Source: Epichloe hybrida (taxonomy: Eukaryota > Ascomycota > Sordariomycetes > Hypocreales > Clavicipitaceae). Taken from it: a stretch of 64,000 bases of DNA. The position numbers and the translations under genes were made by a program. Positions within the stretch are counted from its first letter, which is position 1, and every line of letters starts with the position of its first letter. Under the pieces are notes generated by a model. The model saw nothing but the letters and a program-made list of their open reading frames with translations, had not been told where the DNA came from and ran no database searches. The stretch spans positions 3,596,001 to 3,660,000 of the forward strand of contig JAFEKR010000001.1 in assembly GCA_019022495.1 (NCBI GenBank). The letters are read 5' to 3'. Positions 1-13,770 of this stretch are shown piece by piece.

Positions 1-3000
1 GATAGCCAGAGTTTGGGACAAGGAGGGTTGTAACTTGTGACGCCTGATTTTTTTAAGCCTATGCAGTTGCTGCTTGTATCGCCGTTTTGACAGCGGATGA
101 TGTTTTGGATCCTCACTTGCCGTGCTGCCGTGTTGCGGTGCTTCCGAGCTTCCGAGCTTCCGGACTTATGTATGTATTGTTCTCGGGCTGTTGACATCTC
201 CTCTGGAGGGTGTCCATGAAGCTACATCAGGAAAGCGGCACAGGTCTTGATACAGATGACTTCAACAAGTGCTCTTTTTGTCTGTGTCGCAAAACACTCC
301 GATGGATTGGCGAGCGCCATTAAGATTTCATGATTCACTCAACTCAGCAAACGCAGCTGGAACCCGGCGGAGTCGAAGCTTTAGGCGAGGCCACCATTGA
401 CGCAGCAGCACAGGCACACGTGACGACGCTGGGAAACTCGCTTCTCGCTGGTAGAACGCTCGAGAGATCAGGGAGCAAAGTCATCTACACCCACTGTAGA
501 ACCCGTATTCTTGGACCTTCCGAGTCTTCGAGACTTGACGTTCCATCAACTGTGGCTTTACGCCCGAGTCAGCCATGTGACCAATTGACAGCCAATCTTC
601 ATGGGGGTCAACCTGCTCTAATGGGAAGAGACTGGGGCAGTTGACGAACTAGCCAGTAGGGAAAATTTGGGTTTGGGCCAAAATTGCTCCATAGACCTGC
701 CGCTTAAATTTCCGGCAAACAGCTTTCACGCCAACGGCCCCCCCTCGAGGCGGGCCGGGCTCCCTAGCTGTATTATCCACCTACTCCGTAATAAACTCCA
801 TGAATTACGGAGTACCATGATGTCGTCTCCATGAAGAAATGTCAACGGCTTAGGGCGACCACAGCATGCGGGGCTTCGGGTAGACCTAGAACCGCCGAGC
901 TACTTGGAACCGGAGATGGGCTTGATTCAGTTCCATGACCATTTGCCATCAATATCGCACTTCCGATCAGAAGTAACCCAATACTCATGGGCAAATTGAA
1001 CAAGCATTGCAATCAAAGTGTCTGATACAGTTGGACAGTAACGATATGCGCCATGTTGAGGCTCACAGTTCTATCGAAAGATGGCGCTGGGGCAAAGGGC
1101 GCCGAGTTCAATTGCATCCACGGGTCGACGAGAATGAAACGTTGTTGAGTTGGGTGGACAGTGGAGAGTATCCTATTTCCAGTGCTTTCTTTCACCAGCC
1201 ATTGTGGCATCCAAGTTGTGTACGTACAGATTGGCCCGTTACATATGTACTATGTATGTGCGTAGTGGTTGTGTCAGAAGCCTTGTAGGGACACCCAGGG
1301 GACGTGTTCGTATTGGCCCGCTTGTCTGATCGATTCATCCGATGGGCGTCCGTACAAAGTGCGAGGGTGCGGCCCTTCGAGGGAGCAACGCTGAGCCAAG
1401 TCGCCAGCCAATTTCCTTGGCGTTGAGCACGGAGTTACTCAACCGTACGTACGAAAGAGTTGCCAAGTGCCGGGCGGACCCATTGAATCTTGCACAGATC
1501 TGGCAGCTTGTCGAGAAAGTAAAGTACGTACGGCCAAGCTCCACCGTCACACCACCTGTTTTGTGCCCGATGAGATGAACAGGCAGGGCACGGAGAGTGG
1601 CTTTTGGTTTTGGAGGCTGCGAGGCTTTGAGGTTTGAGTGAGGTTTGAGTGAGGTTTGAGTGAGGTCTGATTGAGGCTGGGCTGTGGCTCCTTCCTAAAG
1701 AAATAAGAATACCGTGCCACAGTGCACCTTCCTCCAACAACATGGCTTGGCAACCGATCTGGCGGAATGCCTGATGGTACGTACCCACACAGCTTCTTGC
1801 ATTTTATGACATTGGGTGTCTCGCAAACTCCTGGCAATTTCTTACGCCCTACCTCCGTAATACTGCATTGTACATCTCAAAAGTCACGTCAGCCTCTCGG
1901 CCACCGACCGCGCCGATGATTGGAAGTGGTCACTGTTCTAGTTCCCAAGGGGCTAGGAGCTTGAACAGAACGTGCCCTTGGCGCAGTTTTTTTCAATTCC
2001 AGCGTAAGAGGTCATGGCAGGTAGATTGTGAAGAGGGGACGGACGCTCAGTAGGAGCTTCTGATAGACAAACTGAAACTATATTATGATTGCTTTGACTA
2101 ACTTTGATATTCCACAGATCCACAGCAACAAAGAACTTCTGGCTTATGTAAAGGCGTGTGTGTGCAGCGACAGATCCCGAGCGTCTACGAATTGATGCTG
2201 GTCTTTTTTTGTCAAGTTTGACAGTGAGATGTACAACGAACTCTACTAGGCACATTGACACCTAAGCGGGTATTCTAAAATGGTCGGTCGCAGCACCTGC
2301 CCCGTATACTCGGTATCTTTGGATGAATGGAAGGTCCATTTCCGGGCGCCTCCCAGTACGGACTATTGGCTGAAGAGTTGGGGGCGGAGACTCGACCGCA
2401 GTCGTCCGGAAGAGCCGGATGCGGTTGTTGATAGATGCAAATTTGAACGCCAGTTTTTAGTGAGGAGAAGAGCGACAACAGCAATCATTGAGCCCTTCTC
2501 ACCGCATCTCAAGACGGAAAAGATGGGTTCAAAGGTAGTGCAAGAGTACAGTTACTCGGTGCTTGTTGCTTGTTGCTTGGTGCTTGGTGCTTGATGCTCG
2601 ATGCTCGATGCTCGATGCCTCGTACTCCCTCCCGTACACGATTCAGATGGACTCGCACATCGTGTGGCACTGGCAGTGACCCAATCGTTGGTTCAGATCT
2701 GATTTCAACCGACACGACACGACACGACACGACGCACGCAGCCGCCTGCGTTGCACAACATGAACATGTACCTCAGGTTACACTTGGGATCACGGACGGA
2801 TGGGGAACAAAGACAAGTGGTACGCTGACTACGGACTACTCCATGCACCATGCGACATATGGAAACCGTTCTGTGCTCGGCCCGTACGAGTGCAATCTAG
2901 CAAAAACCACACTCGAAGAATATTAAAGGAATCGGTATGTTTCGGACGGAGCACATGTGCATGCACCCAAGCACGTCGCATGGAGCAAGGATGGACCAGT

Positions 3001-4563
3001 AGCATAATATCTGCCCGCATCAATCACGCCTCCCTGTTCGGACTGGCGCGCAAAGCGTCGAGGACTGCTTCTGCAAAGCAGTGGCAGCTGCCAGCATGAG
3101 CAAGCACAGTGGTAATCAGTCGTGTGCAACTTCTCCCAAGTAGGCATTTTTTGCCCTACTCGTTTTCGGGGCGTCGAAAATAATCAACAGACTGCATGGC
3201 TCTCCGACGAATTGGTGGATCTGTGGGCAAACTCTAAAATCGAGGAGAAAATGGCTTCGTTTGGTGAGTTACGGAAGTACGGAGTAGTAGTCCGTAATAG
3301 TGAGATGTGAGAATGACGAACTTGGGGACACCCTCATCTCGCTACACCGGCGCCCCCCCCCCTTACTAAACAATGAGAAATGATGTCGTACGATGCGGGA
3401 TAATATGACCAGGGAACTACGGAGTAGAGGTGTCGAGACTTGCCTCTACGTCACCGAAAAAATCCCGAAGATGCTTTCTTTGGAACGAGGCCGCAGACAG
3501 GCAGACAAGGAAAGAACAGGGCAAAAGCGGAGCTGCGGCCAGACAGAAAAGAACGGAACGAACTATGCAGTCCGTACATAGTGGCCGCCATCTCCGCCAA
3601 CCATGTGACAGGAGGACGTTGGATAAAATGATATCGTTTTTTTTTTCGACAGAAATGACAAGAAGCTGCATGCTTTTTTTTTCCCGACCCGACCCAAGCT
3701 GGATGATCTACGCCATGGTACGGGCGAAGAAGTATTCACGATGAGTGAGTTATATGCCATACGGAGTGCTCGGCTCGGTTCAAAACACAAAAAGAGCACG
3801 CCTTGTCAAAAATTACATATGTATTTGCACACGCCCCCCCCTCCTCCTTCACCCCGGTTCCCGTGATTGAAATTCAATTCATCCCGGGGATACAAAAGTC
3901 CGGAAGTGCCAAGAAAAAAAAAAAACCGAACGATAACACCATGGGGTTCTGGTTTTTGGGTTACTTTTTTTTTTTGTCGCAGTCCATTGGAAAGTAACCG
4001 GATAAGGTAGGGTGTTTATCTGGCAATTGAACGACATGTTTTTTTTGCTAATTACATACGGGTGTTCATTTTTTCTCCCCCCGTCTCTGTTGTATCTTTT
4101 TTTTTTTTTTTTTGTTAGATAAACCGGTCGCCCCTTTTCTCCCGTCTCTCCGCTCCTCCTCCATCTTGCGTGGTCCAGGGGTCAAAAAGTAGCGCGTTCT
4201 AGACTTGCGCTCCTCCGTGCGGGACGGAGCAATAAACGCCTTGGCTGGCATGTGGCCCACTGCACCCCGGCAGCCGGGTCCAACAGCGACCGTTGGATTT
4301 CCCCTCTCTGCTAGTCCGAGTGTGTCTTGGTGCATGCGTGCGGCGCAGAACGACGAGAACAATGGAAGCTTCCACCGGAACCGGAGGGATTCAAAACCTT
4401 GGCAATAACTGGGAAATCGTGTATGTAAAATCAAGTACGTGGTAATGTAGAGGGAAGTGCCAGATAGATTTGAAAAAATATACTCCGTCAAGTCCAAATC
4501 CTTACAACGCTAAACCCCCCGAGGACTCATTCCACCCTGACAAGCAAGCAAAGCAAGCCCTGC
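1..4563. other. Gene-free stretch left of Lon
   Basis: I see no gene here; open frames are short, overlap on both strands and show no recognisable domain. It holds an 11-bp tandem repeat (AGGTTTGAGTG, about 1630-1673), a degenerate GCTTGTT/GCTCGAT repeat (about 2560-2620), a CACGA repeat (about 2713-2735), many A/T homopolymers, and several copies of the nonamer TACTCCGTA/TACGGAGTA, including a perfect 11-bp inverted pair at 782-792 and 804-814. Confidence 0.5.
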
Positions 4564-7500
4564 TTACAAACGACTTTCTATCCCAGCATAATGACCATCC
4601 GCCGCCCAATGCGAGTCAGGCCACACCAGACGAATTGCTTCCCAGATGTGCCTGTCGTTGCGAATCGTTAGCTAGTGTCGTCGGCGCCAACGGGAGATGG
4701 TTCTGTCCAAAGCAGAAGATGCCGAATTTTGATTCAATCAAAACACCCGTCCGTTCACGGAGAGATATCGAAAGGGCAGACAAGGGGGTAGGAGAGAACT
4801 GGTTATGTGTGTACTCCGTGGACCAAGAGGTCCCCTCTCATATCCGATGGAGTGCTTCTCCAATGCATGCATGGGCTTTCGGGGTTTTTTTTTCTTCTTC
4901 TCTTCGGATCTTCGGGCTGACTGTTGGAAGGATTCTTCTCTGAAAAGAGGCGGCCCCCCCCCCCCACCCCTTCCTATATCCACCTCCCATCTCGTATAAT
5001 TATACCGTTGGTGGACTGGCCTGCAGGAAAGATGCAAGGAACTCGCAAGGGAAAAGAAAAAAAATAATGATTGGAAAAAAAGAAAGTCCCTCTTACCTGA
5101 CATGGAAGATTTGCAGCCCGTCCTTGACTTCTTGCGGAAGATCCTTGACATCCTTGCGGTTCTGAGCTGGCAACAAGACTGTCTTGACTCCTGCTCGGAG
5201 AGCACCGATGAGTTTCTCCTTGATACCGCCTACGGCAGTGACACGTCCGCGTAGAGAGATTTCACCCTATAGGAATAGGAGAGAGGACTCCGTTAGCATG
5301 TGGTTCAGAGTATGTGTATATGACACATCCAAGACACGATGTCATACACGGCCAACACATTAGCGGTATACTAGCGGTATACTGCACAGTGATACAAAGT
5401 TGCCAAAAGGGAGGAATGACCACGTACCGTCATGGCCATCGTAGGTGGCACAGGCTTGCCGGAGAACAAGGAAATGAGAGCAATAGCCTGACCGATGCCA
5501 CTGCTTGGTCCATCCTTGGGAATGGCGCCCGAGGGGCAGTGAACATGAATGCTTCGGTCCTTCATGATATCCGTAGTAGGTTCCGGGGTGAGACCGAGCT
5601 CATACGCATGGGCCTTGACCCAAGTCAAGGCGACTTCGACGCTCTCCTTGAGCACATCGCCCAGCTTGCCCGTGAGCTGGACTCTGCCATTGCCCGGCAT
5701 ATCAGCGACTTCGATGAAGAGGATGCTGCCGTTGCCTCCCGTGCTGTAGGCCACGAGACCCGTCACAATGCCGGGACGACTCGTCTTCTCGGCAATTTCC
5801 TCCTCAAACTTCTCGATACCGAGAATGGCTTCGATGTCTTCGATCGTCAAGCGCGGTCTGTAGACGTCTGCGCGACCAGCGTCTCTTGCTTCCGCGAATT
5901 CAACAGCCTTGGCACGGCAGACAGAGCCGATCTCTCGTTCCAGGTTGCGAACCCCTGATTCACGAGTGTACGACTCTATAATCTTGGACACGACATCCTG
6001 GTCAAAGATGACCTGGTGCTCGGCTAATCCATTGGCTCGGATCTGCTTGGGCACGAGGTGCTGCATGGCGATATGGCGCTTCTCGAGCGTTGTATAGCCC
6101 GGCAGGTAAATCATTTCCATGCGGTCCAACAACGGCGCGGGAATCGTGTCCAAGTTGTTGGCGGTGGCGATGAAGAGAATCTTGGACAGATCAATGGGCA
6201 TGCCGACATAGTGATCCTGAAACGTGTGGTTTTGCTCCGGATCCAGCACCTCGAGCATAGCTGCCGATGGGTCGCCGTGGACGCTGGCCGTGCCGATCTT
6301 GTCGATCTCGTCCAACAAGAAGACTGGATTCGCGACACCGACTTTTCGCAGACCCTGCACTATCGAGCCCGGCATGGCCGCGACATATGTCCTGCGGTGA
6401 CCGCGAATCTCGGCCTCGTCCCTGACGCCTCCGAGAGAGATGCGATGAAACTTCCTGCCGAGAGCCGTGGCCACTGACTTGGCCAGGCTGGTCTTGCCCA
6501 CTCCTGGTGGCCCGATGAGCAGCATAATGGGAGACCTGTCCACCATTTTCTTGGATCTGAGAACCTGGAGCTTGGCGTTGTGTTCCGGGGCGGGTGGTGC
6601 CGTGTTGTTGCTTTTGTTCTGCTCAGTGCTCTGCTGCTTGTCCTTGTCGTTGTCGTTGGAGCCTGCCTCTGCTTCTGCTTTGCGAATCTGATCTTCCACG
6701 TCGTCATTGAGAGACTGCTTGAGGCGCAGGACCGCGAGATACTCGATTAATCTCTTCTTCACCTTGTCGAGACCGTAATGATCGTCATCAAGTTGCTTCC
6801 GTGCTCTTGCCAAGGTCTCTGGACCTAGTCTGTCATCTGTCTTAGCCATCCAAGGAATCTCAGACAAGGTCTCTAGCCAGTTCCGGGTAACCTGATATTC
6901 CTGATTCATGGGCATCATCTTCTGCAGCCTTCGCAGCTCCCTATCCGCCGATTTGGCGACCTCGGGGGGCATTTGAGCGTTTTGAAGCTTCTTCTTCAGC
7001 TCGTCCAACTCGTTGGCTTCCTGTTCATCACCCTGGTCATTGCCGGGTGGCACCTGGCCATTCGATGGAAGGAAATTTAAGCCCGGAACCGGCAGCCCGG
7101 CGTTGTTGTGCTTGTTTGGATTGTCGTTGAGCCTGTCCAGGATTTGGACAGGAACTGACGTGAATGTTGTAATCTTGAAATTGTTCTTGATGCCTCCCAC
7201 CTGACGCTCCAACAGTTCGAGAACTTTTGTGATTCTGACTTTGACATCGAGCGCGGCCAGTACACCGAGCTTCTCTTCATGAGATGCCTCGACAAGATTT
7301 GACATGAAGTCAGCTAGCAGGCCAGCCTCTTTGATTTCTCTCCTCATGATGAGCATCTCCAGTCGTTTGGTGAGCCCCGGAGATAGGGCCGGGCCACCTT
7401 TTGTGCGAGGCAGTAGCGATGAGATTCGTAAAATTGTGACGAGCTCGCGAGATTGTGCTTTCAGTAAAGCAAACAGGTCTTGGAGTTGTTTGTCGGTAAT

Positions 7501-8064
7501 ATCGACTACAAAGCAAAAGGCCAAGGTTAGTATCCTGACAGAGAGCCGTTCCGTGGGATTGGTTGATAGATGACGCCCTGGGGTTCATTACTCACTCTCG
7601 TCGCTAAAGTAGGTGACCTTTGCCTGGAAGAATGGCCGCTCGCGTGCAATATTGTCCACCCTCACGCGCGAGGCCCCTTCCACGCGGAGTGCAAATTCAC
7701 CGGCGCCACGGCCGTCGATGCCAACAATCTTGGCGGCTACACCGAAGCCGAAGATGTCGGCTTTGCTGGCGCTCCCTGGGTTCACCTCCTCGAGCTGCGA
7801 GGTGTCCACCTCTTCGCCATTATTGATAAGAAGCTGGCCGGTCGGGCCCACGAAAGGCGACGAAAGCGGAACACAGGCGATGGGTATGCTGTCGATGCGG
7901 GCATCGGGTCCCCTGGCCGCTGCTTGTTCATAGACGTGCGCGAGAAGCGCTGGGATATCGGGTCGGCTCGAGGTGACGGAGATGCGCTGAATCAGGCCGG
8001 GGAGGAGGACGAACCCCCTAGCGAGTGGGATTATGGGAAGGGCCGCAGTCTGTGATCTGCCCAT
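4564..8064 (-). CDS. Peroxisomal Lon protease homolog 2
   Basis: ATP-dependent serine protease of the peroxisomal matrix that removes oxidised or unassembled proteins. My model has four exons: 8064-7596, 7505-5428, 5266-5097 and 4651-4564, giving 934 aa, the usual length for fungal peroxisomal Lon. The N-terminal substrate-binding domain is followed by the AAA+ module with Walker A GPPGVGKT (about 488-495) and Walker B FLLDEID (about 552-558). The Ser-Lys protease dyad is in PKDGPSSG (Ser about 824) and GGIKEK (Lys about 865). The last exon encodes a short tail ending in the peroxisomal signal SRL. The start was placed at the ATG just before the conserved LPIIPLARG; an in-frame ATG at 8100 is an alternative. 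The last intron is unusually long (445 nt) and its retention would give an immediate stop, removing the SRL. The gene is divergent from the RPA2 gene. Confidence 0.95.
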
Positions 8065-8869
8065 GACGCAGGGAGAGGGTAATTTCGAGGGCGCACACAC
8101 GAGACAGCTCGATCTCTATAATGTAGATGGCGAAATGGCCGAGTTTGGTCCGGAACGGCCCGTGAGCGATTGGCGGTCGCGTTCGCAGGGAAGAAGTCGC
8201 TCACAAGTCGGGGGCTCAAAAAGAAAAGAAGAAGGAAAAGAGGTATACAGCAACAAAGCGTGAATGAGTAGTTGTACAGAGTATCGAATCGATGGAGCGA
8301 TGGACTGTCAAGAGGAAATTGGTCGATAGTTTGGGTCGAGTGGTTTGCCAGATTGTCGAAAAGCTGGGTTGTGGTTGTGGGTTGACGTTGCTTTGTGCTT
8401 TGTCTGGACGGTTCCACGGATGCCGAGGCAAAGACGAGTCGAGGCTTCTCCACCCGCCATCAGTCCTCGTGAATGGGAACTTGATGCATATCAGACTCCA
8501 AGGGAGTGCATGCTACAACTCGTCGCAGCCAGCCAGAACACGCCTGGATCAAAGCAAACCATGATTCCATCTAATACTGGACCTCACTTGAAATACAAGA
8601 GCGCGGCAATAACGAACCCCCCAGTGCTCGTGCGCCATCTATCGCATTTCTATTTCCCAGGGCAAGTCGATGATGCTGCTGACTCATCAGAACCTCACCC
8701 CCACCCACCGCGGGGGCGAGAGGACCCACCAAAAAACCAAAAAAATCAATTTACACCAGCTGAACCCACTGACGCGCCTCAAACGCGTCTCCCAGGCTCC
8801 AAGTCCCTCTCACCCATCATCCTCTCCAATCCGTGAATCTCTTCATCTCCCCCTCCGCCACGACCAACC
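8065..8869. promoter_or_regulatory. Divergent Lon / RPA2 intergenic region
   Basis: About 805 bp separate the two start codons, so both promoters must lie here. I see CT-rich stretches upstream of the RPA2 start but no decisive TATA box. Confidence 0.5.
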
Positions 8870-9817
8870 ATGTGTACGTCCAAGCCCGCTCTCCGAATCC
8901 CTATTTTCTTTTCAAAAAAAAAAAAAAAAAACCAATTGTAAAAAAAGAAGGAAGAAGAAGAATAATAAACCCCTCTGACACTCCGCACAGCAGCCTACGC
9001 AGGATACAGCACGACCAGCTACGGCGCCCAAGGCGGCGACGACTCAGGCGGCTTCCTGGCCGGCGGCTCACAGCAAGGCAGCCAAGGCGGCGGCAAGGCC
9101 TACCAAGATGAATCCCTCCGCCCCGTCACCATCAAGCAGATCCTCGAAGCAGAAGAGGCCTACGCGGGCGCCGATTTCAAAATCGACAACGCGACCGTCA
9201 CGCAAATCACGTTCGTGGGACAGATCCGTAACATCAACCCGCAGCCCACCAACATCACGTTCAAGATCGACGACGGCACCGGCCAGATCGAAGTCAAGAA
9301 GTGGATCGACGTGGACAAGCAGGACGACTCCAACGCCGAGTTCGAGCTGGACTCGCATGTGCGCGTGTGGGGACGCCTGAAGAGCTTCTCCAACAAGCGT
9401 CATGTCGGCGCGCACGTTATCCGGCCCGTGGCGGATTTCAACGAGGTCAACTATCATTTGCTGGAGGCGACGTACGTGCACTTGTTCTTCTCAAAGGGTC
9501 CTTTGGGCCAGCAGGGCGGTGGCGCGAATGGGGATAGCATGTTTGTCGACGGCGGCGGCGGCGGGTACGGCAATGAGAACGGTGCTGGTGCTGGCCAGGC
9601 CTCAAATAAGCTTTCGGCCTGTGGTCCGCTGGCTAGAAAGATGTTCACCTTCATTAGTGGTGCGCCGGGCGGTAACGAGGGCATTCACTTGAATGTCATT
9701 AGTAGCTCGACGGGCATGTCCGTGAGGGATGTCTTGTCGGCCTCGGATGAATTATTGGCACATGGCTTGATCTATCCGACTGTTGATGATGAGACATGGG
9801 CGATTTTAGAGTATTAG
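8870..9817 (+). CDS. rfa2: Replication protein A 32-kDa subunit (Rfa2)
   Basis: Middle subunit of the nuclear RPA heterotrimer, which coats single-stranded DNA in replication, repair and recombination. Two exons: 8870-8873 (only ATG T) and 8991-9817, giving 276 aa. The order is typical of RPA32: a Gly/Ser/Gln-rich, phosphorylatable N-terminus (about 1-40), one OB fold (about 60-165, with VGQIRNINPQPTNITFKIDD and VRVWGRLKSF), a Gly-rich linker, and a C-terminal winged helix (about 210-276, ending VDDETWAILEY). The first exon was chosen because GTACGT follows ATG-T and the reading frame then opens as M-S-(A)-Y-A-G-Y. The acceptor is CAGCAG, so two in-frame proteins differing by one Ala are possible. 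The 117-nt intron contains a long A tract. Family assignment is very secure; the micro-exon is inferred. Confidence 0.93.
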
Positions 9818-10127
9818 ATTGGGTCGGAAGCAGAACAAGGCGGCAGCAATATGACGACTTATTGGGAGGTTTTTTTTTCGATTTTGGGGACAACGGACTT
9901 GATAAACAAACGGACGGACATGGTCCCTGTAACCATTTTGAAGTGCAAAAACACATGTTTCTCTTTGTTATTATAGGAAACGTCAAATCATCACAGGATT
10001 CAATCTGAACCTCGAAGCATAGTAGAACTCATTCGACGTGCAAATGAGTGTGGAGGTAGATACTTCACAGGGGCCAAAGAGAAAATCACAACACCAACGC
10101 AGACCACGTCGTCCTCGGACCACTCCT
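9818..10127. other. Intergenic, convergent 3' ends
   Basis: About 310 bp between the stop codons of the RPA2 gene and the convergent acetyltransferase gene. I see no gene in it. Confidence 0.5.
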
Positions 10128-11105
10128 TCACTCCTTCTCTGGCTCCATATAAACAGAGCTGCTAGCCTCGTCGTTTCGGGGCTCACGAACCATGCAGTAC
10201 AGTCGAACAGGAACGGGTCCACGGCAAAAGACAATCTCCTTTCGGAGCTCGAATCCAAATTTGGCGTAGAACCGGTTATTGACCACATTGGAAGACTCCA
10301 AATACATGGCTCGGTTCTCCTCGTCAGCCTAGAAGAACAGGAAGATCAGATTCTTGAGCAGACTCTAACGCCTTTTTGGCTGTCTATCACCCGGATGGTT
10401 CTACACCCATCAACTGCTTACCTTGTACATCATGTGTCTCAACAACTTGCTTGCGTGCCCGCTACCCTGGGAACTCGCCTTCGTGCCAATATAGCCAAGA
10501 TAGTAGCAGTCGTCGTTTCGATGACCCATAATCTCAGCTTTGGTGTCATGAAGCGCGGGAAACAGCTCATTGAAGAACCGTTTTCGGCTCTCTCGTGAGA
10601 GCTGATAGAACAAACGCCATGTCCCGCTCCAGATGGTGGCGAGCCAGTCGTCATTTGTGGTTCCTGGAGGCATCCTACACGAATGCCAAGGGAAAAGTCC
10701 ATGTTAGCATTCTTGATGCTGCCGGAAACCAAAGGGGAGGGCTCATCATGTGCGCCTTGTTCAACGTCAACTTATCCTCCAGCCCAGCACATACCACAAG
10801 GCAACAGCATCAAAGTCCGTTCCAATAGCGGTTGCAATGCCTCTAAACTTATACGAAGCATACGTATAAGTCATGAGCCGAACATGAAGCTTCCAAAGCT
10901 TCTCCGACGATTTACAATCCGCATCGTCGACGCCCATTAGATACAAGGACAAAGGGTCAGCAGCAAAGATCTGTGCAAGAGCCAAGCCGGCCTCCCGACG
11001 ATCACTCATCTTAAGCTCGCGAACCTCGGTCGCCCATGTAGATGGAATCAAGGACAGCGTTGGCTTGGATTCAATTTGTTTTTCGACATGATTGACCTGC
11101 GCCAT
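10128..11105 (-). CDS. GNAT-family N-acetyltransferase
   Basis: Acetyl-CoA-dependent N-acetyltransferase of unknown substrate. Three exons (11105-10795, 10674-10422, 10328-10128) give 254 aa. The acetyl-CoA-binding motif A is visible as YLGYIGTKASSQGSGHASKLL at roughly residues 163-181, with the Q/R-x-x-G-x-G/A core SQGSGHA. It is followed by the characteristic later strand and helix (AMYLESSNVVNNRFYAKFGF). That last segment, in which a partner residue (N..FY..GF) closes the fold, matches fungal GNAT proteins of about 220-260 aa often annotated simply as acetyltransferase. There is no signal peptide or membrane segment. Splice junctions are canonical and in frame: TG|GTATGT, AAG|GTAAGC and CTAG acceptors. 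It is convergent with the RPA2 gene, and nothing nearby indicates a substrate. Confidence 0.88.
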
Positions 11106-12847
11106 GTTGGAGGACGTTTATGTTTACTTCTTCCTGAACTGTTAGAGCAATAAGGAATGATAGAGTGTCTAGGGGGCAGCGAATGAAAAACAGCAAGGAT
11201 GCTCTATCCTGCTCTCGGGATCAAAGCGGGCTAGGGAAGGCATATGGAAATACTCAAAAAGGCTGGGCCCCAGTCACCAAAGATGAAGAAATGAGCGAGC
11301 ACTGTGAGCGGTTCACACGGAATGGTCCATCTTCTTGGCGGTCACTTGCCCTCCTTCTGATAATTCCCGCCAAAAATGGGGAAAAAAAAAATTGGGGGTT
11401 CATGGGCTTTACATTTTGCAAACTGTTGCCCAGTCACTAGTTATGATGCCTGCAGAATATCGTTCGCGACGAGTCATGCCCGAAGACTGACAATGGCGAG
11501 GAGCGCGTATTTAGATTCGGGGACGCAAAGAGGTGATTGTATTATGAAGTCTGTATTTCGCACCCGGAGATCGAGTCCAGCCGCACAGCGTGTGTAAGGT
11601 AGGTAGGTACACACAACACGAGAGGGGGATTACCCGAACGAGAGAGGAAGGGAGAGTGTGAGCGCGGCGTCGAGCGAAGGTGGCAGCAAGTATGCGTCGA
11701 TGAACGAAAAGAAGAAGAAATGATAAGAAGATGGTTTGGGGCCAACTAATACTTATCTCTTCAGACGTATCAGCGTTCTCTCAGCGTTCTCTCACAACAG
11801 GACGAATAAAATGCAACGCAATCACCACCGGGTCACCAAAGCGACTTGCCGCAGCAGACGCATAAAGACGAGAGGCATCGCAGCCTCGTTTGTTCAGCTG
11901 TGTCAGGTGATCAGCCTGTTTCGGGCTCCCAGAGTGATCTCGTGATGATGCACGCGGCTGACGCCTTGTTGGCTTACATCAGTTTGGGGCGGGAAGCTCC
12001 AGTCGGAAGAAGGCGCCTCCGCCTCCGTGGCTTCACCACGTCCACCCGTTGGTCACCCGGCAATGCAAGCCTGCACCCATCCAGCCAGTGTGAGTGTTTG
12101 CATTGTGCCCTGCTGCACCGCTGTGCTGCTTTCGAACCAGTGACATTGCATTCTGTGAGACGGTGTGGAAAGGGAAGGTTATCGCGATGTAGTGATGCCT
12201 AAGATGTGAGGCTGCAATATCCGACACACTCGATGCGTGTACTCACTCCGTGCAAGACTGGTTTGTCACCACCACCCTTTGTGCGAGCTCGCTTGTTGGC
12301 CCGGGGAGACTCTTGATGCTTATCCAGCCAGTGAGGACGAGCAGACGTGCCTTGTCGACTGGGACCATGGTTCAAGTGCATCATAGCCACGAATAGATGT
12401 AACTAGGCAGGCTTGGCACTCAAGCATTCGTCGATCGGCACTGCCCATCATCAAGGTGCTACTCTATCAGTCTGTGTCGAGTAAGTGCTGGAGTATCGTG
12501 CACATTGTGGCAAAGACGGCATCTGTTACTGATAAGAGTCTTCTTACATGTTCTTGGACTATTCTGGATGTCAACTACGCTGGTCGCCCTGCTGCCGTCA
12601 CTATGCAGTGAGGCATCGTACCTGTTCCTGTACTGTTTTCGAATGCAACACTCCTGAAAATGCTGCGGGATCTCGGAGCGTGCCTCCGTGCTTGCCGCGA
12701 GTGAGTATCATCCATCCATCCCCTTATTGGTTGGGTCATCGCCATACTCAGTCATCCACCGCACGGCTGCTTTTAGGTATCTCTTGTGTCGTCTTCCTCT
12801 CATGTGCACTGCTTCTGCCTGACGTGTGAGTGTGTGTCACGGGCAAT
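11106..12847. other. Gene-free stretch
   Basis: About 1.7 kb between the start of the acetyltransferase gene and the 3' end of the isomerase gene. I see no supported gene, tRNA or long repeat. The part near 11,100-11,700 must contain the acetyltransferase promoter. Confidence 0.45.

Positions 12848-13770
<923 letters not shown>

Noticed and set aside
5314..5958. Plus-strand open frame of 214 codons opposite Lon exon 2
   Set aside because: Antisense shadow; the Lon exon accounts for the coding signal.
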